From assembly GCA_021292165.1 (NCBI GenBank), contig CM037877.1, positions 299,600,726 through 299,664,725 on the forward strand: a stretch of 64,000 nucleotides of DNA, in the 5' to 3' direction. Positions 1-10,446 of this stretch are shown here, one piece after another. The translations under genes were made by a program, and so were the position numbers. Below the pieces are notes generated by a model that made no database searches, had not been told where the DNA came from, and worked only from the letters and a program-made list of their open reading frames with translations. The stretch's first letter is position 1. Every line of letters starts with the position of its first letter. The DNA is from Shinisaurus crocodilurus (lineage: Eukaryota; Chordata; Lepidosauria; Squamata; Shinisauridae).

Positions 1-76
1 TGCAGACACGGATATTACCTCCAAGTCCACCCAGACGGCAGCATCGACGGGACGAGAGAAGACACCAACGGCTTCA
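1..76 (+). CDS. FGF11: FGF11 exon 2, 3' part
   Basis: Reads [18 protein letters not shown] and on to NGF in frame from base 1. The GTAAGG donor begins at 77. The final A pairs with CC of the next exon to make a Thr codon, so the intron is phase 1. Confidence 0.9.
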
Positions 77-2267
77 GTAAGGGCAGCCGGGGGGTGGGAG
101 GGGGTGGTCTCCTCTGTGCTTTGGCCCCGGTTTCTTCTGGGCCAGTCATTTCAGTGGGGATTGTGCAGGAGAGCTTCCCGGCGGATTGGGCCCATGACGG
201 GGCAGAGATCGGCCCCTTTCCCGCTGGCCAAAACCGGGCCTGAGATGTTTGGGTGAGGAAATGCCGGATTTTGCCTTGCCGGTGCCGCAGCCACTCCAGC
301 TGTGGACACCCATCTAGCAGTGCCTCCACAGTGCTTTGTGGTGGTGGTGGGTGTGGGGAAGTAATTTGGAGGGGGTGGTTGTGGGTCCTGGCTGCTGCAC
401 CATGGGAAGGTTCAGAAGGAGGCTTGTGAGACAGAACCTTTTGCACTGAGTTCTGGCTGCATCTCCTGGTGGGATTTGGGGACCCCCACGCCTGAACGGA
501 TGCTTCCAAAAGGACATCTTCCCCGGCTGCAGGCACTGCTTCCCTTGCTTGCCTGCACCATCTGTGCTCCCTTTCCCTCCCTCTCTCCCTCCCTCCCCTC
601 TTCTCTCTGTCCGTCCATCCCAGGCTTTCTGTCTCCGTATAATTGAGTCTCAGCCGCCCAGAGGAGGGAGGGCGGGAGGGAGGAAGGGAAGGCTGCTTGA
701 TTGATGATTCCAGTTCCCTCAATTTCATCCCGTCCTGAGCTGGCAAGCAGGGCTCGGTTCCAGCGCGTGCCCCCTGCCAACTGCCCGGAATACAAAGCCG
801 GAGGACGGCGGTGGCAGCCGCCGCACCGCCAGGCACTCACTCACACGCCGGCCGCCAGTGAGCGGCTGCGCTTGCAGCTGTTAAGCGAGCATTTAAAAGA
901 ACCGCCCCCCTGGGAACAGGCCACCACCTGCGTCTCCTGGCAAAGACACGGTGCCTGGGAGATGCGGCGCCCTACCCCACCTTGCAATGGTCGAGCCTCC
1001 CGTCCACTTCAACCCCACTCTCCTTGCGGGGCAGCTAGGGCGTAGCTGGACCTGCCCATCTCCAGGGTTCCTTCCGAAAGGCCCCGGGAATCTCGGCTTC
1101 CCCCCCCCCCACAAAGAGCACCCAGAAGTCCTGGCTCCCAAACGTTTTGTCTGTACCTACAAGTTCCTCCTAAAGGACCCGGGAGTCCTGGCTCCCATCT
1201 CCCGTCTAATCATAGATCCCATTTGGCAACTGGGGGGGTCAGACTTGGCCCGGGGGTGTCTGTTGCCATCCCGCATCCTTGGCCCTCTGATCCCCTCGGC
1301 GCTCGTCCCGACTCACCAGTGTTCCTGAATTTCCTTCCTTTTCTCTGGTCCCCACAGCCCTCTTCAACCTCATTCCGGTGGGGCTTCGAGTGGTCGCCAT
1401 ACAGAGCAGCAAATCTGGGCAATACATCGCCATGAACGCCGAGGGCTGTCTCTACACCTCTGTGAGTATCCCCGTCGCTTTGCCCTTCGTCCCCTCCGCA
1501 GCCCGCCCCCCTGCCCAGACGGTCACTTGTGGGGAGAACAGGGAGCCCAAGCGACGCGGGGTTAATGTGGCGTCGCCAAGTGAGTGAGTGAGCAGAAGGC
1601 ATTTTGCCCCCTCCCCAACCCCAACTGGGCTCCTGTGCCTTTTTCAACGGCAAGGCAGGCAGAAATGTGGCAAGACCTCTCTCAGGAGAACTGGAAGTGG
1701 AAGGAACTGGAGTTTCCAGCGCAGAAGCAGCAGGAGACGGCAACACCGCCACCGTCTAGCCTCCTTCGGTGCCCACCTGTGGCCGGCTGGGCTCCAGTGC
1801 TTGGGAGAAAGCTGGGAGAGGCAGGGCAGGGAACTGGCATCCTTGAACGCAACAGTGCCCGAATGTTGCCGCCCGAGGCAGCCGCTCCCCTCTGCCTCTT
1901 GGCGGAGCCGGCCCCGGGGAGGAACCGAGGCTGGTGCAATGTGCTGGCTCACCAGCAGGTGGTGCTGTCCCTGCGTAGGGCGGCCTTCCCCCCAACCTGG
2001 TGCCCTCTGGAAGTTGGACTGCAACTCCCATCATTCCCAGCCAGCAGGGCCAAATCTTTTGCTTGGGTGTGTGCTTTGTCCAGCACCTGCCACAGTCCCT
2101 GCTGGAGTGCAGTAAGCGTCCACCTAGCACAGGAGCGCCAGATCTTAAGACAGGGAAGGGGGCCGCCCCACCCACCCACCCAAATCGTTTGGCTGTCTTT
2201 CTGGCTGGCTCCGCAGGAACTCTGGGAACTGAGGCAGGGTTGACTCTTTTCCCAGGGAGGGGGAGCG

Positions 2268-2302
<35 letters not shown>

Positions 2303-3076
2303 TCTCTCGACTGCAATTAGAAGGTGCCCTCTTTAACGAGGCCTCCCAAGGGAGAATTCCCTGACCCCAATCCGGAAGGGAACTCGTTGCTCCTTTCAGC
2401 AGCACCCACCCAGACAGCTGTCTCGGCGTCTCTGCCTGTGTCCTTTACGTCCAATGCCCGGCTCCCGGTTCTGGAGGGCCCTGGGGTGAGAAGCCCTCAC
2501 GCCCGCCCCCCCCCCAGTGAGCCGGCTTTCTCGCCGCCATGGCCACCAGCTGCTCCTCCTCTTCCTCAGCACGGCTGCCCCTTGGCAGGGAGCGAGCGAG
2601 CCTGGGAGCGAGCCGGCAGCGGCATCTGCCGCTCCTTCCTTCCTTCTCACCACCGCCGTTTGTCTGGGCCGCAGCCAGAAGCAGGTGAACAAGGCAGGTG
2701 GCCACGGGGAATCATAGAATCATAGAATCATAGAAAAGTAGAGTTGGAAGGGGCCTACAAGGCCATCGAGTCCAACCCCCTGGAGGCCATCGAGTCCAAC
2801 AGGAAGAGGAGGAGCTGCTCGGGGGGGGGGGGAGGGGAGCTCTCGCCAGTGGGCCCCCGTTTGGCTGTGGGCCCTCGGCAGGTGCCCGGCCGTGCCTACC
2901 CCTTTCGAGGGGCCGCCGCCCCGGGCCTCGCTTGCTCCTGTGGACCAACCGGCTGTGCTGCAAAATGCTGCTGCGTGCCAGGCACAGGCCAGAGGGGAGA
3001 GGCATGCTCGTCCATGCGTGTGTCTGTGTGGGTGAACATAGGCGTGCGTGTGCATGTCTGCATGTGAATGTTGTGC

Positions 3077-3114
<38 letters not shown>

Positions 3115-6100
3115 TCTGATCCCACCCACTGCCAGCATGTGAACCCCAACCAGGCCCCCTCTGGGGTGTCCCCCACCGAAAGGTCCCCACCTTCGATGTA
3201 CCCAGTTGCAGTCCACAACAGGAGTGCTGCCTCCTTCAGGCGGCGATATGGACGCCAGCCCACGACCGCCCCCTTTCCAAAAGCACCACTCAGGGTGAGA
3301 TCCGGGACTCGGTTCCAGCTCAAACCGAGCCCTTCCCCACGGTGAAAGGGGGTCTTTGTGACTGGCCGCACGCCAGCCCCGGGGCACCCTCCCCCCCCCC
3401 CACAGCCATGGTCGCGCCGCCCCCCCCCCCGGGCCCGCCTCCCTCCCTGCCTGCGCTGCCTTTGGGTCCAGCAGATGCTGAGGCGACCCGGCCGCCCCTC
3501 TGCACTCTGCCCCGGGAAGCCGGGGGTGGGTGGGGCCGGGCTACGATGAATCATTTATCGGCCGCACAGAGAGGTGACCCCAATCCGGCAGGGGAACGGG
3601 GAGCAGCTGACGGCGAAGGAGTTTTCCCTGGGAAGATGGTGTCTGTCAGAAGCGGTGAGGCAAGTGGAGGATGATGGTTCTGTGTGTGTGTGTGTGTGAG
3701 TGACTGAGAGAGAGAGAAGGAGGGAAGGAGGAGCTGGAAGAGGGGAAGAGGGGCGGTGGGGGGGGGGAGAAAAGCGGCAGCAAGCAAGGAATGACAGGCC
3801 GGATAATGGGAACGAAGCATAAAAGGAGAGGAAAAACAGCAGCAGAGATTAATACACATCTCTGTTTGTTTGTCTGTTTGTTTGTTCCTTTGCATGCCAC
3901 AGCTTTGGACTCCAGAATCTAAAAAGAAAGGCAAAGTGCCACTGAGCATGGACAGAGAGCCTTCCTCATCCCCCCCCCACACAGTCACAGCTTACGCCAG
4001 TCGTCCTCAACCTGGTGCTCTCCAGATGTGTTGGGACTACAACGCCCAGCATCTCCCAGCCAGCAGAGCTCACACATTTGAGACGCTCTCGGGGTGGGGT
4101 GGGGTGGGGTGGGGTCAGAGGTCACAGTTTCCCTGCAGGCAAGGAAGCCGCAGTCCCGCCTGGACCGTCTGCTGCTCCCGCACACACACACACACAAACG
4201 CACACACACACTGGCTACAGAAGGGTGCGAAGGGATGAGAAGACCCTGGCCTGGGAGGGGCCGGAATGGAGTATGACTGCAGTGGGAGGAGACAGGGAAG
4301 AGGTCAAGTATGGCAGCGAGGCGAAGAGCGAAGAAAATGGGGGAGAACTCAAACCACGGGGCTCCCAGTTTGCTTTTCCACGTGCCATTTTTGGCCATGA
4401 CACTATTTATTTATTATAATTATACCCCGCTTTTTTTTCCCTGCAAGGAACCCGAGGCGTCTTACATAATCCTCCTCCTCCTCTCCATGTTACCCTCACA
4501 ACAACCCTGTGAGGTAGGTTAGGCTGAGAGTCCGTGACTGGCCCAAAGTCACCCAGTGAGTTTCATGGCCAAGCGGGGACTAGAACCCGGATCTCCCGAG
4601 TCCCAGTCCAGCACTCTCACCACTACGCCATATTTGACTCAGAAGGACCCGTGTTCCCCACCCCACAAGCCCAGCCGTGCGCGTGCGTGCTCGAGGATCG
4701 GCTGTGCTCACTCAGTAACAAGGGGAAAGTACTCTTAACATGCTCAGATTTCTTGCTGTGTTCCAGAGCTCGAAATAGGTGCCAGTGCCGATGGATCTGA
4801 GTCCAAAGGCAGGAGTCTGGGCCAGGATCCTTTGGGCAGACTGTTTCTCCCTCGCTCACCACCGCTGGCCACGTCCCTTGGCGTTACTTAAGAAACCTTT
4901 TTAATATCAATTAAACATATTTGAAGAAATTTGGCAGAGAGAGTCATGGGGCTGCTATGGAGTCGGGGCCGGGAAGGGGTGGGGGTGGGAGAAAAATAGG
5001 TAGTGTCGGTTTTGACTCCACTGGGACATTTTGCTCTCATTAACGATATGGCTGCTTTGGCTCTTCCCTCCTCACGATTCTGGGATGAGAACCCAGGTAT
5101 CCTGGAGAAACCCCCCTACTTTTCCAGTGATCTCATCATAATAATGGACCGTGGCTTCATCTGGTGGGCAGCGCCACCTTGTGGCAGACAGTTGTCGTGA
5201 CAATCTATTTGCATAAAAGTGGGGGTTGTGTGGGGTGGGGGGGTAGTTCTGTTCTGAAATTGCCTTTATTTATTTATTTATTTATTTAAAGACGTGGTTT
5301 TGAAATCTGGGCCTTTCCGCAAACAAGAGTCCAAAGCGGCTAGCGTTCAACGGATCTTATTTGAGGAGAAGGGGAAAAGTCATTTAGGCTGCAATCCTAG
5401 GCATGTTTAGGCAGAAAAAAGTCCTACAACTCCCAGCATTCCCCAGCCAGCTCAGCTGGCTGGGGAATGCTGGGAGTTGTAGGACTTTTTTCTGTCTAAA
5501 CATGCATAGGATTGGAAGAGTTTTCTTCTCTTAACCTCTTTCTCCTCGCTCCGGAGTCTCCAACTTGATGCCCGTGGTTATCAATGTGCCCACAGACACC
5601 TTTCTTTGTGCCACCTGATCTATATTTGGTCAATATAAGAGGTTTAAAGATGTTCATAAGGCTAATCTAAAAAAATGCAATATAAACATCGAAAACTGGG
5701 AAGCTCTGGCCCATGAACGATCTAAATGGAGGTTGGCCTTTCACAAAGGTTCCATGGACTTTGAAGAAGCCCGAGTGCAAGGTGAAAGGGAGAAACGTGC
5801 TAAGCGAAAAGCACGTCAAATGAACACTTTACAGGACCATCTTCTATCTGGTAACCTGTGTCCTCACTGTGGGAAGCTGTGTGGATCTAGAATTGGCCTC
5901 CACAGTCACTTACGGACCCATCGCTAGAGTCTACTACACAATCTTCTTTAGAATTTTCCTCCTTTTAAAATCTCCTTTTTGTAAATTTTTATCCTGGAAG
6001 ACAATCTTACTCGGTCACGAGTGATCGCCTGACTGACTGATATTTGGTTCCTTCTGGGGTTTTTTTTTTTATTAAATTAAAAAAATCAACGGAGATGCCG

Positions 6101-8556
6101 GCAAGCTGCAAAACCAAGTGCCGCCCTCCGGCGCATTGTTTCTTTGGGTCCCAAATGGGGCTTTTGTGTTTTGGAGCTCCGCCCTGGCCTCCGCCTTGGA
6201 CGACTTAGGTTCTGGGGCGAGCGGCATTCCTTTTCGCCTCACTGCTTGGCCTTCGGGGAAATGAGTGTTCTGTGACGGGCCGTGCCCACCGCCATGGCTG
6301 CCATTTTATGAACGGGCAAGCGGTAGCCATTTTGTGAGCGCACCCATGACGCTCTCAAAATTCCAAATGTGCTCACTTACCCACAATAAGGCTGGAGTCT
6401 CCTGTTCCCCATTCCTCCCTTTCCCCTAATACTAGAACCCAAAGGGGTCATCCCCTGATGGGTGGGAGATTCAGGACAGATCAAAGGAAGGACTTCTTCA
6501 CACAGCGCAGAGTCAAACTGTGGGATTCACTTCCACAAGTGGCTTACACTGGCTCAGCTTGTCTGAGCGTGGAAAGCTAAGCAGGTCATTACTTGGATGG
6601 GAGACCCCTCCTCTAGTTCCCTGCATTGAGCAGGGGCTTGGACTCCATAGCCTTGTAGGCCCCTTCCAACTGTATAATCTATGAAACTCTATGAAGATGT
6701 AGTGATGGCCTGCAGTTTGGATGGCCTTAAAAGGAGATTAGAGAAATCCAGGGAGGAGAAGGCTATCAATGGGTACTAGTCCTGATTGGCTATACTGTAT
6801 GCTACCTCTGGTATCAGAGGCAATATGCCTGTGTACTCCAGTTGCTGGGGAACATGGGTGGGAGGGTGCTGTTGCCCTCATGTCCTGCTTGTGGGTTTCC
6901 CGTCGTTGTGGAAAAATTGATCTACTGCGTTGTGTTTTTAAGAGGTTCTTCGAGAGGAAAGTTTATTAGTGAATTCCACGGATGGCATCTGAGCACAGCC
7001 AGGAATGCCAACAAGAACACAAGGGAGACACTTCCATTTATACTGAATAATATCATGTAGAGGTCAGGTAACAATTGAGTCAGTACAGGAAACCGAGAGA
7101 CAATTCAAAAGGAGACATTTAAACAAAAACAAAAGATCAGGTATTGCCCATCTTCCAGCCATCATGCTAATCAGTAGTCTTTCCCAAGGTGATAATGGCT
7201 CACAGTACTTTTAGCATAAGAAGGAAAGAGAGGCTTAGGCAAATCAATAGGTGGGTGATTTGCCCTCAGGGTTGTTCTACAGAAGGTCAAGGAAAGGGTC
7301 TGGCAGCTGGTTGGCCACTGTGGGAACAGAATGCTGGCCCTGGGGGTCTGATGCAGCCTCAGGGCTCTCCTGATGTTCTCACGTCCTCCTTCCCCTCTCC
7401 GCCCCCCCCCCCAGCAGTCTTCCCTTTGGGATATGGGCACTGAACCGCTAGTTAAAACATCCCACGGTTTGTATTGTGAGAACACAGGCAAAGGATTCTG
7501 GGAGTGATGTCAAGCATCCTCGCCCTCTGTCAGAGAAGGCTGAGCTTCTCCAGTCTGTCTGTATGTACATGTTACCGCCAAAGTGAGATTCACCCTCTTG
7601 CCCCCCCCCCCCGTCTCCCCTTCCAGGCTCACTTCACCACTGAGTGCCGTTTCAAGGAGTGTGTCTTTGAGAACTATTACGTCATGTATTCCTCCACCCT
7701 GTACCGGCAGCGGGAATCGGGGCGGTCGTGGTTTCTGGGCATCAACAAAGATGGGCAGGTGATGAAGGGGAACCGAGTCAAGAAGACCAAAGCTGCGGCC
7801 CACTTCCTGCCTAAACTGCTGGAAGGTGAGGGAAGGAGAACTGCCTCTCGCAATAATCCCCTCATGTTGTTTCTGCAGATGCAAAGCACCCCTTGCGCAG
7901 ATGATCTCTTGCATAGCCCTCTCAGGCAACTGACCTCTTGCACAGCTGCCTCTGTGCAAAACAGTCTCTTGCACAGCCCCTCTTACACAAGCAGCTCATC
8001 TTGCCTTCCTACGATTCTGGGGCTGCTTGCGCGAGCCCTGTCGCGCACCCAGCCCTCTTGTGCGGCGTCTCTTGTGCCCACAAGAGCACAAGTGTGTTGA
8101 CATTCTTTTAACAGCCAACGGAAAGCGACGCTCTGTCGCCTACTACAGGGGAAAAAAGATCTTCCGTTTCATAACGATTTTTTAAAAAACACCTATGCTA
8201 TACCCTTTTCAGCCACTGGGTGGTGACATTGTCCTATTTGGAATCATTGCAAGATCTCTCTGCTGATGTCATGCAAAATATCCCTGTAGGGAAGTGGCCT
8301 GCTCTTGAGCAGCTCCCGGGCATGGCAATGGATTGGGTCCATAATCTGGCCCTGCTGTTGGTGGGGTGGGGCGGGGCAGGGCTGGGGACTGTTGCTAGAC
8401 TGTTGTGATGTTTCCACCTCTCTTCCCTCCGCAGTGGCCCTGTACCGTGAGCCTTCCTTACACAACGTTGTCGAGCCGGCCCCGGCCAAGAAAGCAGAGG
8501 AAGGCAGCGCCCCCGCGGCCCCCGTCAAGGAGATCTCCAAGGCCGAAGCCACGTAG
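1..8556 (+). CDS. FGF11: Fibroblast growth factor 11 (FGF homologous factor), 5' part missing
   Basis: FGF homologous factors are intracellular proteins that bind the C-terminal tails of voltage-gated sodium channels; they lack a signal peptide and do not act as secreted growth factors. Four coding exons are seen: 1-76, 1358-1461, 7627-7825 and 8435-8556, with intron phases 1, 0 and 1. The window begins inside the second exon of the family, so the first exon and part of the second lie upstream. The joined product reads through the beta-trefoil core ([61 protein letters not shown]) to a short Ala/Pro/Lys-rich tail and a TAG stop at 8554-8556. Exon lengths of 104 and 199 bp are those typical of the family. 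The choice of FGF11 over FGF12-14 rests on [19 protein letters not shown] wording, the short tail, and CHRNB1 lying next on the same strand, as in human. No convincing poly(A) signal was found close to the stop. Confidence 0.93.
77..1357 (+). other. FGF11 intron without recognised element
   Basis: About 1.3 kb of GC-rich, pyrimidine-tract-rich intron. I see no named transposon. Long open frames on both strands here are GC-rich shadows with no recognisable protein content. Confidence 0.6.
1358..1461 (+). CDS. FGF11: FGF11 exon 3
   Basis: 104 bp between a CCCCACAG acceptor and a GTGAGT donor. Encodes [15 protein letters not shown] through NAEGCLYTS, a beta-trefoil strand region conserved across FHFs. 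It ends in phase 0. Confidence 0.95.
1997..2055. repeat. Half copy of palindromic MITE family P3
   Basis: Carries the family wording GGTGCCCTCTGGAAGTTGGA followed by CTGCAACTCCCATCATTCCC. Only one arm is present, so it cannot fold back on itself. Confidence 0.55.
2268..2309. repeat. (CT)n microsatellite
   Basis: About 40 bp of nearly pure CT dinucleotides in the large FGF11 intron. Confidence 0.9.
2711..2800 (-). mobile_element. CR1 LINE 3' end fragment
   Basis: Begins with three AATCATAG units, the reverse complement of the CR1 terminal microsatellite, followed by the standard CR1 3' UTR. The phrase GGCCATCGAGTCCAAC is duplicated within the fragment. Confidence 0.85.
3077..3109. repeat. 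(GT)n microsatellite
   Basis: Perfect GT run preceded by interrupted GT-rich sequence from about 3010. Confidence 0.9.
4008..4075. repeat. Half copy of palindromic MITE family P3
   Basis: Contains CTGGTGCTCTCCAGATGTG and a degraded ACTACAACGCCCAGCAT motif. A GGGGT pentamer array (about 4090-4115) follows directly. Confidence 0.5.
4403..4631 (-). mobile_element. Sauria-type tRNA-derived SINE
   Basis: Read on the minus strand it has a tRNA-like head with a B-box-like GGTTCTAGTCC, then a body with GGGCCAGTCACGGACTCTCA and CTACCTCACAGGGTTGTTG, and an AATAAATA-rich tail. The structure matches what is known of the squamate Sauria SINE, whose 3' end resembles a BovB/RTE LINE. Confidence 0.8.
5252..5290. 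repeat. (TTTA)n microsatellite
   Basis: Short TTTATTTA run, probably the tail of a degraded retroposon. Confidence 0.6.
5392..5513. mobile_element. Palindromic MITE, family P2
   Basis: Two arms of about 55 bp form a near-perfect hairpin with a tiny loop at AGCTCAGCT. Each arm reads GTTTAG-CAGAAAAAAGTCCTAC, then AACTCCCAGCATTCC. The ends read CAATCCTAGGCATG and CATGCATAGGATTG. Superfamily is not resolved. Confidence 0.75.
5620..6050 (+). mobile_element. Non-LTR retrotransposon ORF2 3' end with C-terminal zinc finger
   Basis: Encodes a typical LINE ORF2 C-terminus: [20 protein letters not shown], a charged [12 protein letters not shown] stretch, then a [11 protein letters not shown]...HSHLRTH zinc-finger-like ending. 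It ends with TCACGAGTGATCGCCTGA and short repeats. Two more copies lie at 33640-34160 and 54262-54650. It is 5' truncated. The clade is not assigned. Confidence 0.75.
6540..6698 (+). mobile_element. 5S-rRNA-derived SINE with CR1-like 3' tail
   Basis: About 6543-6607 aligns with the 3' half of vertebrate 5S rRNA, including GGAAAGCTAAGCAGG and ACTTGGATGGGAGACC, the internal promoter region. It continues directly into CCTGCATTGAGCAGG, then CCTTGTAGGCCCCTTCCAAC and degraded ATTCTATG units, which is a CR1 3' tail. This is the layout of SINE3-type elements mobilised by a CR1-like LINE. Confidence 0.6.
6905..7297. other. Unrecognised insertion within a LINE fragment
   Basis: About 390 bp that splits two parts of one LINE 3' end. 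I see no terminal repeats or coding content that name it. Confidence 0.4.
7627..7825 (+). CDS. FGF11: FGF11 exon 4
   Basis: 199 bp, from a TTCCAG acceptor to a GTGAGG donor, phase 1 at its end. Encodes [19 protein letters not shown] through [11 protein letters not shown], including the GNRVKK surface that FHFs use in channel binding. Confidence 0.96.
8090..8262 (+). repeat. 173-bp duplicated block, copy 1
   Basis: Nearly identical to 9143-9315, with about three differences by eye, all around the poly-A and poly-T runs. It lies in the last FGF11 intron. It ends with AGCCACTGGGTGGTGACATT, wording that recurs in diverged form farther downstream. Confidence 0.85.
8435..8556 (+). CDS. FGF11: FGF11 exon 5 with stop
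   Basis: CCTCCGCAG acceptor; the first two bases finish a Val codon. Encodes [15 protein letters not shown] and an Ala/Lys/Glu-rich tail, ending TAG. The tail is short and of low complexity, consistent with FGF11 rather than the longer Ser/Gly-rich tails of FGF12-14. Confidence 0.95.
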
Positions 8557-9142
8557 CCCTGAGAACGGGGGGTGCGTCCGTTCCCCTCTTCCACCCCCCC
8601 ACCCCGCCTCCCCCGTGCGCTCGCGCCTCACCTTTCAACGGCCACTTTCTGAACCACACATTGACCGGTCCCCGATTTTCTCAGGATGCGTTCTCCCCTC
8701 TTTTCTCCAGCCTCTGGGACTTTGAACGGCCGTCACGTCTGGCCGGGACGGAGAAGATACGTCGGCCAAAGGCCAACGGACCCTGCCATTTTGGGATGAG
8801 AAAGAACTCTCACACATGTATACACACCGTCTTCCATTTCAAGCCATAGGAGCCATGGGGCATCCAGCCATCGGGGGTGGGTGGGGGTGGCATTGTGGTA
8901 TTATGTGTGTGGGGTGGACACCCAATTTTCAAACTGTGACAAATCCACTGTGTGCTTCCGGTCTCTGTACAGCAGGCATTCCCCGCGTCTGCCGGGAATC
9001 TTGTTAGCATTCTAAAAAAAAAGCCGATCTCTTCCAGTCTTCCATGCAAACAAAATGGCCCGACAGCTGTGCTTCGCTTCTCCTGCGTTGACGACGCGAC
9101 TTCTAACGCCACGTCGGGAAGAAGCAGAGTGGGAAGCAGGAA

Positions 9143-9315
9143 AAGTGTGTTGACATTCTTTTAACAGCCAACGGAAAGCGACGCTCTGTCGCCTACTACA
9201 GGGAAAAAAAGATCTTCCGTTTCATAACGATTTTTACAAAAACACCTATGCTATACCCTTTTCAGCCACTGGGTGGTGACATTGTCCTATTTGGAATCAT
9301 TGCAAGATCTCTCTG
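9143..9315 (+). repeat. 173-bp duplicated block, copy 2
   Basis: Second copy of the 8090-8262 block, 1,053 bp downstream in the same orientation, in the FGF11 3' flank. A short TATATC run follows. Confidence 0.85.
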
Positions 9316-9539
9316 TGTGTATATCTATATATATCTCACCGCTGACGTTTTAGGATTTGTGAACAGCAGCGGCAGTTAATGAGATGGGATTCCTTCTGGG
9401 AAAGGGCAACAGATCCACCAGTGCTTTAATCAGCTCAGGTAGCTGAGGCTGTCCTCTTCTCTTGGGAGCCCCATGACCCAGAGGGAGGGGAGAACCTTAA
9501 AAAGATATAACCAATTAACACTGTTCTTGTGGAGCGATT

Positions 9540-9935
9540 TTAAGAAGGGGAATGTTTTTCTTCCATCTATGGGATGTCAGTGTTGGCACTTTGAAAGAAC
9601 ATCATAGCTGTCCCCGCCCTGGATTCCTGCCTCCTACAGCAAGAAAAGTCTGCACTATTCATTTGGGCCACTAGGAGCCAACACCATCCTATCAGGAATG
9701 AAGTCTTTTTTTTTTTATAACGCCTGCTGGGAGAACATTGCCCCCTCCAAACAAAAACAAACCCCCCTGTAATACCCCTTTTGGCCACTGGATGGCAACA
9801 TTGCATTCATTGAAGACGCAGATACCGAAAGGACCTGTGCCAGTTTCCATTGAAGAGGCGGGGGGGGGGGGGGGGCTAAAGATGCAATACCTATATTTGG
9901 CCACTGAGTGGCAGCACTGTCATACCGGCATTTGG
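9540..9935 (+). repeat. Diverged repeats with about 118-bp spacing
   Basis: A degenerate GGCCACTGGATGGCAACATTG phrase appears near 9662, 9781 and 9899, spacing 118-119 bp, and possibly near 9544. Related wording closes the two 173-bp blocks upstream. Units are too diverged to bound well by eye. Confidence 0.4.
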
Positions 9936-10361
9936 GGGAGCAGGACATCTTTAACACTTGCCACAATGCCGGCAGGCGGAACTTCGGGGGAACAAATAGC
10001 CAATGACTTGGGGGGGGGTGCCATAAGACTCTGCACCCGCCCCCCTTCCCTGCATCCCAGGAGCCCCAAATTTGCCACACCGCTATCTTTACAGGGTTTC
10101 AATTGGCAATAACTTAGCGGGGGCGGAAGCCAATGGGAAATTGTACTTTGGGGGGTCGGGGACGATACTGGTTCGTGTTTGTGGGGTTGAGAGGGAGGGG
10201 AGGCGGGTAGGACGTGGACGAGGGCTTGTTAATTTTCGTCTTGCTGCGTTGCCTCGTGTGTGTGTCTCCCCAAAAGCAAACCAGGAGCCCCGACTTCGAG
10301 CTCCCTTCACACAGACCCCTGCACACCTGCATCCACTGCTTTCCAAAGCCACAAATCTTAT

Positions 10362-10446
10362 TATAAACACATACTTGGAGGTAAGCCCCATTGAACTCAA
10401 TGGGACTTACTTCTGTGTAGGCATTTACGGGATTGCACTGGCAACC
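10362..10446. mobile_element. Small palindromic MITE
   Basis: GTAAGCCCCATTGA and TCAATGGGACTTAC are inverted arms around a short loop, with a degraded GGGATTGCACTGG end. Related pieces lie at about 17312-17370 and 32915-33010. Confidence 0.55.

Larger units (their letters stand above)
6405..7390 (+). mobile_element. CR1-like LINE 3' end, split by two later insertions
   Basis: The element runs from ACCCAAAGGGGTCATCCC to CTGATGTTCTC. The same family is at 49130-49545 and, in reverse, 37287-37560, 59870-60500 and 62876-63560. It is interrupted at about 6540-6698 by a 5S-rRNA/CR1 chimera and at about 6905-7297 by sequence I do not recognise. The second half resumes at GCAGCTGGTTGGCCACTGTG. Confidence 0.65.

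Noticed and set aside
15..836. 273-residue open frame on the minus strand
   Set aside because: Lies across FGF11 exon 2 and GC-rich intron, has low-complexity Arg/Pro/Ser composition and no family features. GC-rich DNA has few stop codons by chance.
2712..3554. 280-residue minus-strand frame
   Set aside because: Reads through a CR1 end, a GT microsatellite (His-Thr repeats) and G/C runs. Not a gene.
5733..5927. Small zinc-finger protein gene
   Set aside because: The [11 protein letters not shown] finger is the C-terminus of a LINE ORF2; the same text appears at 33722-34135 and 54377-54571.
6543..6607. Functional 5S rRNA gene
   Set aside because: Only the 3' half matches, with gaps and mismatches, and it runs into a CR1 tail. 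It is a retroposed derivative.
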